A stretch of 64,000 nucleotides of DNA from Streptomyces sp. NBC_00259 (GTDB lineage: Bacteria > Actinomycetota > Actinomycetes > Streptomycetales > Streptomycetaceae). Shown here piece by piece: positions 26,296 to 36,267 of this stretch. The stretch's first letter is position 1, and every line of letters begins with the position of its first letter. The notes under the pieces are model-generated. The model was not told the origin of the DNA and did not search any database. It worked only from the letters and a program-made list of their open reading frames with translations. Made by a program: the position numbers and the translations under genes. The stretch spans positions 3,935,501 through 3,999,500 of the forward strand of contig NZ_CP108080.1 in NCBI RefSeq assembly GCF_036181745.1, read 5' to 3'.

Positions 26296-26815
26296 TCTCT
26301 CTCCCAGGGCTCCCGGCCCGGGGCCCTGCTGCCGCGCCTACAGGTCCGGCGCAGGCATCCCCGCGCCCGCCCCTCCGGCGCACCTCCGTCGCGCGTCGCG
26401 GCACCCGGAAGCCCGCGCCCGCACCGCGCCCCTGCCACGTCCGCACCCTCTCCGCGCCGCCCTCCGCACCGCGTCCTCAGCCCGTCCCGCGGGCGCTCGC
26501 TCCGGGGCCCCGCACGCGCCGGCACGCCTGTGACTCATGGGGCGTCCCTCACCGTAGCCGGAGGTTGACAGGCCGAAGCGCTCAATGCCGGTGTGAGCCT
26601 CTTGGAGCCCCTTCCCGAATATGGGGAGTCGGTAGGCGCCCGTTGAGGGCGGCACATGCGGACTCAGGCACCGGCAAACCCCCATTCCAGTCGGCGGTAC
26701 CGGTAGACTGGTGGACAATCCCGCCGACCTGCGGGACACGTCGATTACTGCCGAACGACGCAGCCGGTCCCGTTTGCCCGGAGAACGGCTTGTGCTGTGC
26801 CAGAAAGGGCGCTTC
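26296..26815 (+). promoter_or_regulatory. Untranslated region upstream of gyrB
   Basis: 520 bp without a convincing gene. The first 220 bp are extremely GC-rich and C-biased. A TTGACA hexamer (26565-26570) has no good -10 partner. A TAGACT (26704-26709), compatible with an HrdB -10 element, lies about 107 bp upstream of the gyrB start but lacks a clear -35. A GGTGGACAA nonamer (near 26710) resembles a DnaA box. The gyr promoter must be here; in many bacteria it is supercoiling-sensitive, which cannot be judged from sequence. Confidence 0.5.
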
Positions 26816-28870
26816 GTGGCCGATTCCGGCAACCCCAACGAGAACATTCCTTCCACTGCTGCCGACGGGAACGGCGAGGCACCGACCTCTTCGTCGTCGT
26901 ACGACGCCAGCGCGATCACCGTCCTCGAGGGTTTGGACGCGGTCCGCAAGCGGCCCGGCATGTACATCGGCTCGACCGGTGAGCGTGGGCTTCATCACCT
27001 TGTGCAAGAGGTCGTCGACAACTCCGTCGACGAGGCCCTCGCCGGTCACGCGGACACGATCGACGTCACGATCCTGGCCGACGGCGGCGTGCGCGTCGTC
27101 GACAACGGCCGGGGTATCCCGGTGGACATCCACCCTGTCGAGAAGAAGCCGGCCGTCGAGGTCGTGCTCACCGTCCTGCACGCGGGCGGCAAGTTCGGCG
27201 GCGGCGGCTACGCCGTGTCCGGCGGTCTGCACGGTGTGGGTGTCTCCGTCGTCAACGCCCTGTCCACCAAGGTCTCCGTGGAGATCAAGCGGGACGGCTA
27301 CCGCTGGACGCAGGACTACAAGCTCGGCGTGCCCACCGCGCCCCTCGCCAAGCACGAGCAGGTCGCGGACTCCGGTACCACCGTGACGTTCTGGGCCGAC
27401 CCGGACGTCTTCGAGACCACCGACTACTCCTTCGAGACGCTCGCGCGCCGCTTCCAGGAGATGGCCTTCCTCAACAAGGGCCTGACCCTGACGCTCACGG
27501 ACGAGCGCGAGTCGGCCAAGGCGACGATGAACGCCGACGACCCCGACGCCGAGGCGGCCGAGGAGCAGCCGGCGAGGACGGTGAAGTACCACTACGAGGG
27601 CGGCATCGTCGACTTCGTGAAGTACCTCAACTCCCGCAAGGGTGAGCTGATCCACCCGACCGTGATCGATGTGGAGGCCGAGGACAAGGAGCGCATGCTC
27701 TCGGTCGAGATCGCGATGCAGTGGAACTCCCAGTACACCGAGGGCGTGTACTCCTTCGCGAACACGATCCACACGCATGAGGGCGGTACGCACGAGGAGG
27801 GCTTCCGCGCGGCGCTCACCGGCCTGGTGAACAGGTACGCGCGCGACAAGAAGCTGCTGCGTGAGAAGGACGACAACCTCACCGGTGAGGACATCCGCGA
27901 GGGTCTGACGGCCATCATCTCGGTCAAGCTGGGCGAGCCGCAGTTCGAGGGCCAGACGAAGACCAAGCTGGGCAACACCGAGGCGAAGACCTTCGTACAG
28001 AAGGTCGTGCACGAGCACCTCTCCGACTGGTTCGACCGCAACCCCAACGAGGCCGCGGACATCATCCGCAAGTCGATCCAGGCGGCCACCGCCCGGGTCG
28101 CCGCCCGCAAGGCACGCGACCTGACCCGCCGCAAGGGCCTGCTGGAGAGCGCCTCGCTGCCGGGCAAGCTCAGCGACTGCCAGTCGAACGACCCCACCAA
28201 GTGCGAGATCTTCATCGTCGAGGGTGACTCCGCCGGCGGCTCCGCCAAGTCCGGCCGCAACCCGATGTACCAGGCGATCCTGCCGATCCGTGGCAAGATC
28301 CTGAACGTCGAGAAGGCACGGATCGACAAGATCCTGCAGAACACCGAGGTCCAGGCGCTGATCTCGGCCTTCGGCACCGGAGTCCACGAGGACTTCGACA
28401 TCACCAAGCTCCGCTATCACAAGATCATCCTGATGGCGGACGCCGATGTCGACGGCCAGCACATCAACACGCTGCTGCTGACGTTCCTCTTCCGCTTCAT
28501 GCGTCCGCTGGTCGAGGCCGGGCACGTCTTCCTGTCCCGCCCGCCGCTGTACAAGATCAAGTGGGGCCGGGACGACTTCGAGTACGCGTACTCGGACCGT
28601 GAGCGCGACGCGCTCGTCGAGCTCGGCAAGCAGCAGGGCAAGCGCATCAAGGAAGACTCGATCCAGCGCTTCAAGGGTCTCGGTGAGATGAACGCCGAGG
28701 AGCTGCGCATCACCACCATGGACATCGAGCACCGCGTTCTCGGCCAGGTCACCCTGGACGACGCCGCGCAGGCCGACGACCTGTTCTCGGTGCTGATGGG
28801 CGAGGACGTCGAGGCACGGCGCTCGTTCATCCAGCGCAACGCCAAGGACGTCCGCTTCCTCGACATCTGA
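26816..28870 (+). CDS. gyrB: DNA gyrase subunit B
   Basis: ATPase subunit of gyrase, 684 residues. GHKL ATP site: DNGRGIPVDIHP and GGLHGVGVSVVNAL. TOPRIM domain: EGDSAGGSAKSGRN and the metal-binding DADVDGQH. The C-terminal block ends RNAKDVRFLDI, the usual end. GTG at 26816 gives the typical streptomycete N-terminus ADSGNPNENIP; the frame extends upstream to 26711 but without family similarity. It is separated from gyrA by 41 bp, implying one operon. Confidence 0.98.
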   Translation: MADSGNPNENIPSTAADGNGEAPTSSSSYDASAITVLEGLDAVRKRPGMYIGSTGERGLHHLVQEVVDNSVDEALAGHADTIDVTILADGGVRVVDNGRGIPVDIHPVEKKPAVEVVLTVLHAGGKFGGGGYAVSGGLHGVGVSVVNALSTKVSVEIKRDGYRWTQDYKLGVPTAPLAKHEQVADSGTTVTFWADPDVFETTDYSFETLARRFQEMAFLNKGLTLTLTDERESAKATMNADDPDAEAAEEQPARTVKYHYEGGIVDFVKYLNSRKGELIHPTVIDVEAEDKERMLSVEIAMQWNSQYTEGVYSFANTIHTHEGGTHEEGFRAALTGLVNRYARDKKLLREKDDNLTGEDIREGLTAIISVKLGEPQFEGQTKTKLGNTEAKTFVQKVVHEHLSDWFDRNPNEAADIIRKSIQAATARVAARKARDLTRRKGLLESASLPGKLSDCQSNDPTKCEIFIVEGDSAGGSAKSGRNPMYQAILPIRGKILNVEKARIDKILQNTEVQALISAFGTGVHEDFDITKLRYHKIILMADADVDGQHINTLLLTFLFRFMRPLVEAGHVFLSRPPLYKIKWGRDDFEYAYSDRERDALVELGKQQGKRIKEDSIQRFKGLGEMNAEELRITTMDIEHRVLGQVTLDDAAQADDLFSVLMGEDVEARRSFIQRNAKDVRFLDI

Positions 28871-28911
28871 GTCGGTCTCAGCTGACCGCACGAAAGGACT
28901 GAAGACCAGCA

Positions 28912-31527
28912 ATGGCCGACGAGAACACTCCTGTGACCACCGAGCCCGAAGAGGAAGGCCAGCAGGTCCGGATCGAGCCCGTCGGGCTCGAGACCGAGAT
29001 GCAGCGCTCCTACCTCGACTACGCGATGTCCGTCATCGTGTCCCGCGCGCTGCCCGACGTACGGGACGGACTCAAGCCCGTCCACCGCCGTGTGCTGTAC
29101 GCGATGTACGACGGCGGCTACCGGCCCGAGAAGGGCTTCTACAAGTGCGCCCGCGTCGTCGGCGACGTCATGGGTACGTATCACCCGCACGGCGACTCCT
29201 CGATCTACGACGCGCTCGTACGCCTCGCGCAGCCGTGGTCGATGCGGATGCCGCTCGTGGACTCCAACGGCAACTTCGGTTCCCCGGGCAACGACCCGGC
29301 CGCGGCCATGCGGTACACCGAGTGCAAGATGATGCCGCTGTCCATGGAGATGCTCCGGGACATCGACGAGGAGACCGTCGACTTCCAGGACAACTACGAC
29401 GGGCGCAACCAGGAGCCGACGGTCCTGCCGGCGCGCTTCCCGAACCTGCTGGTGAACGGCAGCGCCGGTATCGCCGTCGGTATGGCCACCAACATCCCGC
29501 CGCACAATCTGCGCGAGGTCGCGGCCGGTGCCCAGTGGGCGCTGGAGCACCCGGAGGCCACCCACGAGGAGCTTCTCGACGCGCTGATCGAGCGGATCAA
29601 GGGGCCCGACTTCCCGACCGGCGCGCTGGTCGTGGGCCGCAAGGGCATCGAGGAGGCGTACCGCACCGGCCGCGGCTCCATCACGATGCGCGCGGTCGTC
29701 GAGGTCGAGGAGATCCAGAACCGCCAGTGCCTGGTGGTCACGGAGCTTCCGTACCAGGTCAACCCGGACAACCTCGCGCAGAAGATCGCCGACCTCGTCA
29801 AGGACGGCAAGGTCGGCGGCATCGCCGACGTCCGCGACGAGACCTCCTCCCGGACCGGCCAGCGCCTCGTCATCGTGCTCAAGCGCGACGCCGTTGCCAA
29901 GGTCGTCCTCAACAACCTCTACAAGCACACCGACCTGCAGACGAACTTCGGCGCCAACATGCTGGCGCTCGTCGACGGTGTGCCGCGCACGCTGTCCCTC
30001 GACGCGTTCATCCGCCACTGGGTGACGCACCAGATCGAGGTCATCGTCCGTCGGACGAAGTTCCGGCTGCGCAAGGCCGAGGAGCGGGCCCACATCCTGC
30101 GCGGTCTGCTCAAGGCGCTCGACGCGATCGACGAGGTCATCGCGCTGATCCGGCGCAGTGACACGGTCGAGGTCGCGCGCGAGGGCCTGATGGGCCTGCT
30201 GCAGATCGACGAGATCCAGGCGAACGCGATCCTGGAGATGCAGCTCCGCCGGCTGGCCGCCCTGGAGCGCCAGAAGATCGTGCAGGAGCACGACGAGCTG
30301 CAGGCGAAGATCAACGAGTACAACGCGATCCTCGCCTCGCCCGAGAAGCAGCGTCAGATCGTCAGCGAGGAGCTGGCCGTCATCGTCGAGAAGTTCGGCG
30401 ACGACCGGCGCTCCAAGCTGGTCCCCTTCGACGGTGACATGTCCATCGAGGACCTCATCGCCGAGGAGGACATCGTCGTCACCATCACGCGTGGCGGCTA
30501 CATCAAGCGGACCAAGACCGAGGACTACCGCTCGCAGAAGCGCGGCGGCAAGGGCGTGCGCGGCACGAAGCTGAAGCAGGACGACATCGTCGACCACTTC
30601 TTCGTCTCGACCACGCACCACTGGCTGTTGTTCTTCACGAACAAGGGCCGGGTCTACCGGGCCAAGGCGTACGAGCTGCCGGACGCCGGCCGGGACGCCC
30701 GCGGCCAGCACGTGGCCAACCTGCTGGCCTTCCAGCCGGACGAGCAGATCGCCGAGATCCTCGCGATCCGCGACTACGAGGCCGTGCCCTACCTGGTCCT
30801 CGCCACCAAGGGCGGCCTGGTGAAGAAGACCCCGCTGAAGGACTACGACTCCCCGCGTTCGGGCGGCGTCATCGCGATCAACCTCCGGGAGACGGAGGAC
30901 GGCCGTGACGACGAGCTGATCGGCGCGGAGCTGGTGTCGGCGGACGACGATCTGCTGCTGATCAGCAAGAAGGCGCAGTCGATCCGGTTCACCGCGACGG
31001 ACGAGGCGCTGCGCCCGATGGGCCGTGCCACATCGGGCGTCAAGGGCATGAGTTTCCGTGAGGGCGACGAACTCCTCTCGATGAATGTGGTGCGGCCGGG
31101 TACTTTCGTGTTCACTGCCACGGACGGCGGTTACGCGAAGCGGACCGACGTCGACGAGTACCGCGTCCAGGGTCGCGGCGGCCTCGGTATCAAGGCCGCC
31201 AAGATCGTGGAGGACCGTGGTTCTCTGGTCGGCGCGCTGGTGGTCGAGGAGAGCGATGAGATCCTCGCCATCACGTTGTCCGGTGGTGTGATTCGTACGC
31301 GAGTCAACGAAGTCAGGGAGACCGGCCGTGACACCATGGGCGTCCAATTGATCAACCTGGGCAAGCGGGATGCCGTCGTCGGCATCGCGCGCAACGCCGA
31401 GGCCGGTCGCGAGGCCGAAGAGGTCGACGGGACCGAGGGCGCCGACGGAGGCGTCGCGGTCGGGACCTCCGAGGTTGCTGAGGCCGCCGAGGGCACGGAG
31501 CCTTCGGCCGGGGAGCACGAGGAGTAA
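28912..31527 (+). CDS. gyrA: DNA gyrase subunit A
   Basis: DNA-cleaving subunit of gyrase, 871 residues. The catalytic Tyr135 lies in AAMRYTECK. The quinolone-determining stretch reads GDSSIYDALVR, with Ser96 and Asp100 at the positions usually mutated in resistant strains, so it looks wild type. The GyrA box QKRGGKGVRG (from residue 542) needed for DNA wrapping begins the six-bladed C-terminal pinwheel. An acidic Ala/Gly/Glu-rich tail of about 40 residues ends the protein. ATG at 28912. Confidence 0.98.
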   Translation: MADENTPVTTEPEEEGQQVRIEPVGLETEMQRSYLDYAMSVIVSRALPDVRDGLKPVHRRVLYAMYDGGYRPEKGFYKCARVVGDVMGTYHPHGDSSIYDALVRLAQPWSMRMPLVDSNGNFGSPGNDPAAAMRYTECKMMPLSMEMLRDIDEETVDFQDNYDGRNQEPTVLPARFPNLLVNGSAGIAVGMATNIPPHNLREVAAGAQWALEHPEATHEELLDALIERIKGPDFPTGALVVGRKGIEEAYRTGRGSITMRAVVEVEEIQNRQCLVVTELPYQVNPDNLAQKIADLVKDGKVGGIADVRDETSSRTGQRLVIVLKRDAVAKVVLNNLYKHTDLQTNFGANMLALVDGVPRTLSLDAFIRHWVTHQIEVIVRRTKFRLRKAEERAHILRGLLKALDAIDEVIALIRRSDTVEVAREGLMGLLQIDEIQANAILEMQLRRLAALERQKIVQEHDELQAKINEYNAILASPEKQRQIVSEELAVIVEKFGDDRRSKLVPFDGDMSIEDLIAEEDIVVTITRGGYIKRTKTEDYRSQKRGGKGVRGTKLKQDDIVDHFFVSTTHHWLLFFTNKGRVYRAKAYELPDAGRDARGQHVANLLAFQPDEQIAEILAIRDYEAVPYLVLATKGGLVKKTPLKDYDSPRSGGVIAINLRETEDGRDDELIGAELVSADDDLLLISKKAQSIRFTATDEALRPMGRATSGVKGMSFREGDELLSMNVVRPGTFVFTATDGGYAKRTDVDEYRVQGRGGLGIKAAKIVEDRGSLVGALVVEESDEILAITLSGGVIRTRVNEVRETGRDTMGVQLINLGKRDAVVGIARNAEAGREAEEVDGTEGADGGVAVGTSEVAEAAEGTEPSAGEHEE

Positions 31528-31530
31528 AGC

Positions 31531-32229
31531 GTGAGTGGAGCCACCGGCGCCGGATCGGCCGCTGCCGGCGATGCTTCTGGATCGAACGGTGCCAGTGGCT
31601 CCGCCACGGACTCCCAGGGTGGGGGCGTCCCCTCCAAGGGCAGGGCAATGACCGTGACCGACACCCGGGGGCAACAAGCCCCCTACGAAACCTATGGTGG
31701 GGAGCAGCCGGTGCAGCAGGGAACGCAGCCGTACCATCCGCCGCAGGCGTATCCCTCCCCCCAGGGAGGGACCCAGGGCGGCCAGCAGGGCCCTGCCCAG
31801 CAGACGGCAGCGGGCGCGACCGTCCGTCGGCCCCGCACCGGGGCGAGCACACAGCCCCGGACGCGCAAGGCACGGCTGCGGGTGGCCAAGGCCGACCCGT
31901 GGTCGGTGATGAAGGTCAGCTTCCTGCTCTCCATCGCGCTGGGCATCTGCACGATCGTCGCGGCGGCGGTCCTGTGGATGGTCATGGACGCCATGGGGGT
32001 CTTCTCGACGGTCGGCGGCACGATCAGCGAGGCGACGGGCTCGAACGAGAGCAACGGCTTCGATCTGCAGTCGTTCCTCTCGCTGCCTCGGGTGCTCGTC
32101 TTCACCTCGGTGATCGCGGTCATCGACGTCGTGCTGGCCACGGCGCTGGCGACGCTGGGCGCCTTCATCTACAACCTCTCCGCCGGGTTCGTGGGCGGAG
32201 TCGAGCTGACGTTGGCCGAGGACGAGTAG
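31531..32229 (+). CDS. DUF3566 membrane protein downstream of gyrA
   Basis: A 232-residue protein starting 3 bp after the gyrA stop. Residues 1-115 are Gly/Gln/Pro-rich and disordered. The DUF3566 domain follows (KARLRVAKADPWSVMKVSF) with two transmembrane helices around 130-152 and 190-220. It is the counterpart of the mycobacterial membrane protein encoded after gyrA (Rv0007). No function is established. Confidence 0.9.
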   Translation: MSGATGAGSAAAGDASGSNGASGSATDSQGGGVPSKGRAMTVTDTRGQQAPYETYGGEQPVQQGTQPYHPPQAYPSPQGGTQGGQQGPAQQTAAGATVRRPRTGASTQPRTRKARLRVAKADPWSVMKVSFLLSIALGICTIVAAAVLWMVMDAMGVFSTVGGTISEATGSNESNGFDLQSFLSLPRVLVFTSVIAVIDVVLATALATLGAFIYNLSAGFVGGVELTLAEDE

Positions 32230-32311
32230 GCGAAGGTCCCGGGGGGTAGGAACCGATTTTGGGACTGCCCCCCACGTGCGCTAACCTTCAGGAGTCAGCG
32301 CGCAGCGCGGC

Positions 32312-32388
32312 GGGGCTATAGCTCAGTTGGTTAGAGCGCATCCCTGATAAGGATGAGGCCACAGGTTCAAATCCTGTTAGCCCCACCA
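32312..32388 (+). tRNA. tRNA-Ile (GAT)
   Basis: Complete cloverleaf. Acceptor GGGGCTA pairs with TAGCCCC, D-loop AGCTCAGTTGGTTAGAGC, anticodon GAT at 32346-32348, T-arm around GGTTCAAATCC. The 3' CCA is encoded (32386-32388). Confidence 0.97.
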
Positions 32389-32393
32389 GCTCG

Positions 32394-32425
32394 AAGACCC
32401 CCAACCGATCACGGTTGGGGGTCTT
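32394..32425 (+). terminator. tRNA-Ile terminator
   Basis: Perfect 14-bp stem (32394-32407 with 32412-32425) with a 4-base loop directly after the tRNA. Confidence 0.9.
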
Positions 32426-32541
32426 CTGCGTATACGGCCGACATCGGCCGCGTGCGGCTTCGTCGGTTCCACGCCCGCCAAGCGGCTGATCCCCGTGGCG
32501 GGTCGCTGATCCGTCTCCCGGGCAGCTGGAACGATGCGCCC

Positions 32542-34152
32542 ATGACACCCGGGACAGGCACTGCCGAGGGTTCGGCAAGGGCGAGGCTCGTCCTGTGGAC
32601 TCTCGCGGCGGGTCAGTTCCTGATGGCGCTCGACAGCTCCGTCATGAACGTCTCGATCGCGACGGTGGCCGACGACGTGGGCACGACGGTGACCGGGATT
32701 CAGGGCGCGATCACCGCCTACACGCTCGTGATGGCGATGTTCATGATCCCCGGCGGCAAGGTCGGGGCGCTGATCGGCCGCAGACGCGCGTTCATGATCG
32801 GCTGCTGCGTCTACGGATGCGGTTCCTTCATCACGGCGATCGCGCCGAACCTGCCCGTGCTGCTGCTCGGCTGGTCCCTTCTGGAGGGCATCGGGGCGGC
32901 GCTCATCCTGCCCGCGATCGTGGCGCTCGTGGCCGGCAACTTCGCCGCCGAACGGCGTCCAGCCGCCTACGGACTCGTCGCGGCGGCCGGCGCCGTGGCG
33001 ATCGCGCTCGGGCCGCTCATCGGGGGTTTCGCCACGACGTACTTCTCCTGGCGATGGGTCTTCGCCGGTGAGGTCCTGGTGGTGCTCGGCATCCTGGTCT
33101 TCGCCCGCCGCATCGCCGACGTCCCGGGCGGTGAGCGCCCGCACATCGATCTCATCGGCAGCGTGTTGTCCGCCCTCGGGCTCGGGATCTTCGTCTACGG
33201 CGTGCTGCGCTCCGGCGAGTGGGGCTGGTTCCGGCCGAAGCCCGACGCGCCCTCGTGGCTCGGTGTCTCGCTGGTCGTGTGGCTGATGCTGGCGGGTCTG
33301 CTTCTGGTCTGGCTCTTCCTCCGCTGGGAGGCCCGCCTCGTCGAGCGGCACCGGGAGCCGCTCATCGATCCGGCGATGCTGCAGAACAGACAGCTCACCG
33401 GCGGCCTGACCATGTTCTTCTTCCAGTACCTCGTGCAGATGGGCGTGTTCTTCGTCGTCCCGCTCTACCTGTCGGTCGCCCTGGGCCTGTCCGCGCTCGA
33501 GACCGGAGCACGCCTCCTGCCGCTCTCACTGACACTGCTGGCGGCCGCGATCCTGATCCCGCGCTTCTTCCCGGACGTCTCGCCGCGGCGGGTGGTGCGG
33601 CTCGGGATCCTTGCGCTGCTCGCCGGAGCGGTGGTCCTGATGGCCGCGCTCGACGCGGACGCCGGAGCGGAGATCGTCGGCATCCCGCTCCTGCTGATCG
33701 GGCTCGGCATGGGTGCGCTGGCGTCCCAGCTCGGGTCGGTCACCGTGTCCGCGGTACCGGACGAGCAGAGTGCGGAGGTCGGTGGCATCCAGAACGCCGT
33801 CACCAACCTCGGCTCCTCGATCGGTACGGCACTCGCCGGCTCGATCCTGATCGCCACGCTCGCGTCGTCGTTCCTGGCCGGCGTCGAGCAGAATCCGGCG
33901 GTCCCTGCCGAGGTCAAGAGCCAGGCGGCCGTCGAGCTTCAAAGCGGGGTGACCTTCCTGTCGGACGCCCAGCTCAAGACCGCTCTCGACAAGGCCGGGA
34001 CGAGCGAGCAGGTGACCCAGGCCGCGCTGGACGCGAATGCCGAGGCCCGGCTCGACGGCCTGCGCGCCGCACTCGCCGTCCTTGCGCTCGCCGCGGTCCT
34101 GGCGATGTTCTTCACCTCGAGGATCCCGACGGTCCAGCCTCGCTCGACGTAG
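32542..34152 (+). CDS. DHA2-type MFS exporter (EmrB/QacA family)
   Basis: A 536-residue multidrug-type proton antiporter with about 14 hydrophobic helices. The first helix contains FLMALDSSVMNVSIATVADDVG, a DHA2 hallmark (Asp in TM1). Loop 2-3 is GGKVGALIGRRRAFMIGC, and motif C-like sequence follows in TM5 (AAGAVAIALGPLIGGFATTYFSWRWVF). ATG at 32542 is chosen because the frame upstream of it crosses the tRNA. Substrate unknown. No dedicated regulator gene is adjacent. Confidence 0.9.
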   Translation: MTPGTGTAEGSARARLVLWTLAAGQFLMALDSSVMNVSIATVADDVGTTVTGIQGAITAYTLVMAMFMIPGGKVGALIGRRRAFMIGCCVYGCGSFITAIAPNLPVLLLGWSLLEGIGAALILPAIVALVAGNFAAERRPAAYGLVAAAGAVAIALGPLIGGFATTYFSWRWVFAGEVLVVLGILVFARRIADVPGGERPHIDLIGSVLSALGLGIFVYGVLRSGEWGWFRPKPDAPSWLGVSLVVWLMLAGLLLVWLFLRWEARLVERHREPLIDPAMLQNRQLTGGLTMFFFQYLVQMGVFFVVPLYLSVALGLSALETGARLLPLSLTLLAAAILIPRFFPDVSPRRVVRLGILALLAGAVVLMAALDADAGAEIVGIPLLLIGLGMGALASQLGSVTVSAVPDEQSAEVGGIQNAVTNLGSSIGTALAGSILIATLASSFLAGVEQNPAVPAEVKSQAAVELQSGVTFLSDAQLKTALDKAGTSEQVTQAALDANAEARLDGLRAALAVLALAAVLAMFFTSRIPTVQPRST

Positions 34153-34349
34153 CCGCGGCCCGGACGGCACGGGCACGGGCGCCCGCTCGGCAGGGGCGAG
34201 TTGAGGGTCGCCCGGCACACCGGGGTGGATGCCCGCCGGTCCGATCCGGGGCGGGGGCGGGGCCGTACGCAGGTCACCGAACGGTATCGGTCGGTGTGTA
34301 TAGTCGGGCGGCAGAAGTCCCCTACGTCAAGGAAAGACGAGGTCGCGCG

Positions 34350-34484
34350 GTGAAGAAGCTCCTCCTGGTCGCACTGGCCGCCATCGGCGGGCTCCTCGTG
34401 TACCGCCAGATCCAGGCGGATCGCGCCGAGCAGGATCTGTGGACGGAGGCGACCGACTCCGTGCCCGCAGGTTCGGGTGTGTGA
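34350..34484 (+). CDS. DLW-39-type small membrane protein
   Basis: A 44-residue protein from GTG 34350 to TGA 34484. It has an N-terminal hydrophobic helix (KKLLLVALAAIGGLLVYRQ) and a short charged tail containing the diagnostic DLW (AEQDLWTEATDSVPAG). DLW-39 family proteins are widespread in streptomycetes and have no known function. Upstream is a good -10 element (TATAGT, 34299-34304) with a weak -35. A strong terminator follows, so it is probably monocistronic. Confidence 0.85.
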   Translation: MKKLLLVALAAIGGLLVYRQIQADRAEQDLWTEATDSVPAGSGV

Positions 34485-34505
34485 GACGCAGACAGTCCGA
34501 GTGAC

Positions 34506-34536
34506 GGAGCCCCGGCCGCCGAGCGGCCGGGGCTCC
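34506..34536 (+). terminator. Terminator after the DLW-39 gene
   Basis: Perfect 13-bp stem (34506-34518 with 34524-34536), 5-base loop. Confidence 0.9.
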
Positions 34537-34914
34537 GCGCTGTTCGCGGGCCGTGCTGTCGCGCGTACTGCCCCTGCGTGCGTGCGTGCCTGCTGCTCGT
34601 GCGTGCGGCTCGTGCCTGCGTGGTGGTGTTGCGGGACCGTGACGCCGAGACCTCTTGAGTTCGCTTACGCGAATGAATAGCTTGCGTGGGCAAAGTCGAG
34701 AACCCGCAGATCGGTGTCGTGTTGAGGTGGCGGTCCTCGGTGACGAGAGATCCGGTCCCCCGGCGCGACGCCCCGGTGCTGGTGAAGAAGCCGGACAAGG
34801 GTGGTGTTTCGGCCGCACGCGAAGACAGCGGTAGCAGTGCCGGGGCAGGATGGACCGGCACCGCGACCGCCGCGACGGCAGGCGGCAACGGAGACGACAG
34901 GGGGAAGCGCGGAG
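34537..34914. other. Non-coding stretch upstream of the exported protein
   Basis: 378 bp with no supportable gene. The first 100 bp are a low-complexity GTGC/GTGCCTGC-type repeat (about 34563-34625). A frame is open from 34801 into the next gene, but the signal peptide begins only at 34915. The promoter of the exported protein is presumably here. Confidence 0.5.
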
Positions 34915-36246
34915 ATGAGGCAGCGCAGCAAGGGCCGGGTGACGCTGGCCGGGGCGGCGGCGGTGTGCGCGGTGGCGGCGCTGCCCGCCGTTCCGGCCCA
35001 GGCCGCCGGGCAGCCGAAGCCGTATGCGTATGGCTTCGATGCCGACGCGCAGGTGATCAAGGGTGCGGAGAGCACCGCGGACGCCGAGGCGCTGACGGAG
35101 GACACGACGTACCGCTCGTCCATCGGGCCCGAGGGGAAGCTCAACTTCCGCGTGGACCTGGACGCCAAGAAGAACGCGTACGTCTCGGTCGTCGCCGCCC
35201 CCAGGCTGGAGGCGAAGCTCGAGTACTCCGACGGCATCAAGGTGACCCTGCAGGACAGCCAGGGAAGAACGTGCAGCGACGCCACCGCCACCGTCGGGTC
35301 CGGCAGTTTCGCGCAGCCGCTCGCCGCCTACGCCCACCGCACCATCGAGAAGGACGGTTCGAGCTGCCAGGAGGCCGGCGCCTACAACGTCCTGGTCGAG
35401 CGCACCAGCGCGGAGGCCTCCACTCCCGGGGACTGGGCACTTGAGATCCGCCATGTCACGGAGCCCGGGCTGAAGGAGGCCGGGCCCACGGAGGCGCCGA
35501 CCCAGTGGCCCTCCGCCTCCCCGGGCCTTCCCGGTGGCGGAACGAAGAAGGCCGCCGGCGGCACGAGCTTCAACGACGCCGCAGAGATCTCCGAGGGCGA
35601 GTGGAACAGCCCGATGGAGGCAGGCCGCACCTACTTCTTCCGGGTCAAGGTCGACTGGGGCCAGCGGTTCTTCGGGACCGCCTCTCTGGGGAGCACGAAC
35701 ACCGAGGGCTACGCCTTTGTCAGCCAGGGGCTGACGATGCGGCTGTACAACCCGCTGCGCGGCTTGGTGGAGGACGCCTACACGACGTACGACGGCAAGC
35801 AGAAGCAGGCCGCGCTGGATCCGGTGCCGCCGGTCGCGTACGAGAACCGATTCGGCAGTGGTGACGATGTCCAGGGCATGCGGCTCGGAGGCGAGTACTA
35901 CCTGGCCGTCAGCCTGAACCCCGAACTCGCCGACAAGTTCGGCAAGAAGCCGTTCGGTGTGACGCTGCGGGTCAACGTCGAGGGCGACGCGAAGGCGGCG
36001 CCGCCGTACACCGAGCCGCTCGGTGACCTCGGAGTCTCCGAGGGCGAGAAGGCCGAGAAGAGCGACACGATGAAGCTCGTCGGCGCGGCCGGGGTGGGCG
36101 CGGGGACGGTGCTGGTGCTCGGGCTCGGGGCATGGACGCTGCTGGCGCGGCGGCGTGCGGTGCCGGGACCGGCCGCGGGCCAGGGGCAGGCGGGACCCGG
36201 GGACGGTACGACCCCGACGCCGTACGGGCCGCCCGCCTCCTGGTGA
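34915..36246 (+). CDS. Exported protein with C-terminal membrane anchor, unknown function
   Basis: 443 residues from an ATG preceded by AGGGGGAAG. A Sec signal peptide (residues 1-30, ending AVPAQAA) leads a beta-rich extracytoplasmic region made of two similar halves. Both halves have a YFFRVKVDW-like or LNFRVDLDAKKNAYVSV core, suggesting an internal duplication. One transmembrane helix near residues 386-410 follows (MKLVGAAGVGAGTVLVLGLG), then a short Pro/Gly-rich cytoplasmic tail. There is no sortase LPxTG-type signal. I do not recognise a named family. It converges on the kinase gene with only 21 bp between, so a regulatory link is possible but unproven. Confidence 0.85.
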   Translation: MRQRSKGRVTLAGAAAVCAVAALPAVPAQAAGQPKPYAYGFDADAQVIKGAESTADAEALTEDTTYRSSIGPEGKLNFRVDLDAKKNAYVSVVAAPRLEAKLEYSDGIKVTLQDSQGRTCSDATATVGSGSFAQPLAAYAHRTIEKDGSSCQEAGAYNVLVERTSAEASTPGDWALEIRHVTEPGLKEAGPTEAPTQWPSASPGLPGGGTKKAAGGTSFNDAAEISEGEWNSPMEAGRTYFFRVKVDWGQRFFGTASLGSTNTEGYAFVSQGLTMRLYNPLRGLVEDAYTTYDGKQKQAALDPVPPVAYENRFGSGDDVQGMRLGGEYYLAVSLNPELADKFGKKPFGVTLRVNVEGDAKAAPPYTEPLGDLGVSEGEKAEKSDTMKLVGAAGVGAGTVLVLGLGAWTLLARRRAVPGPAAGQGQAGPGDGTTPTPYGPPASW

Positions 36247-36267
36247 GACCTTCGGCCGAGCGGGGAG

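Noticed and set aside
28417..31737. Minus-strand 1106-codon frame opposite gyrA
   Set aside because: Antisense shadow of gyrA and its flanks; no domain or ribosome binding site.
34801..34914. Earlier start for the exported protein at 34801
   Set aside because: Would place 38 polar residues before a clear signal peptide; the ATG at 34915 has a ribosome binding site.
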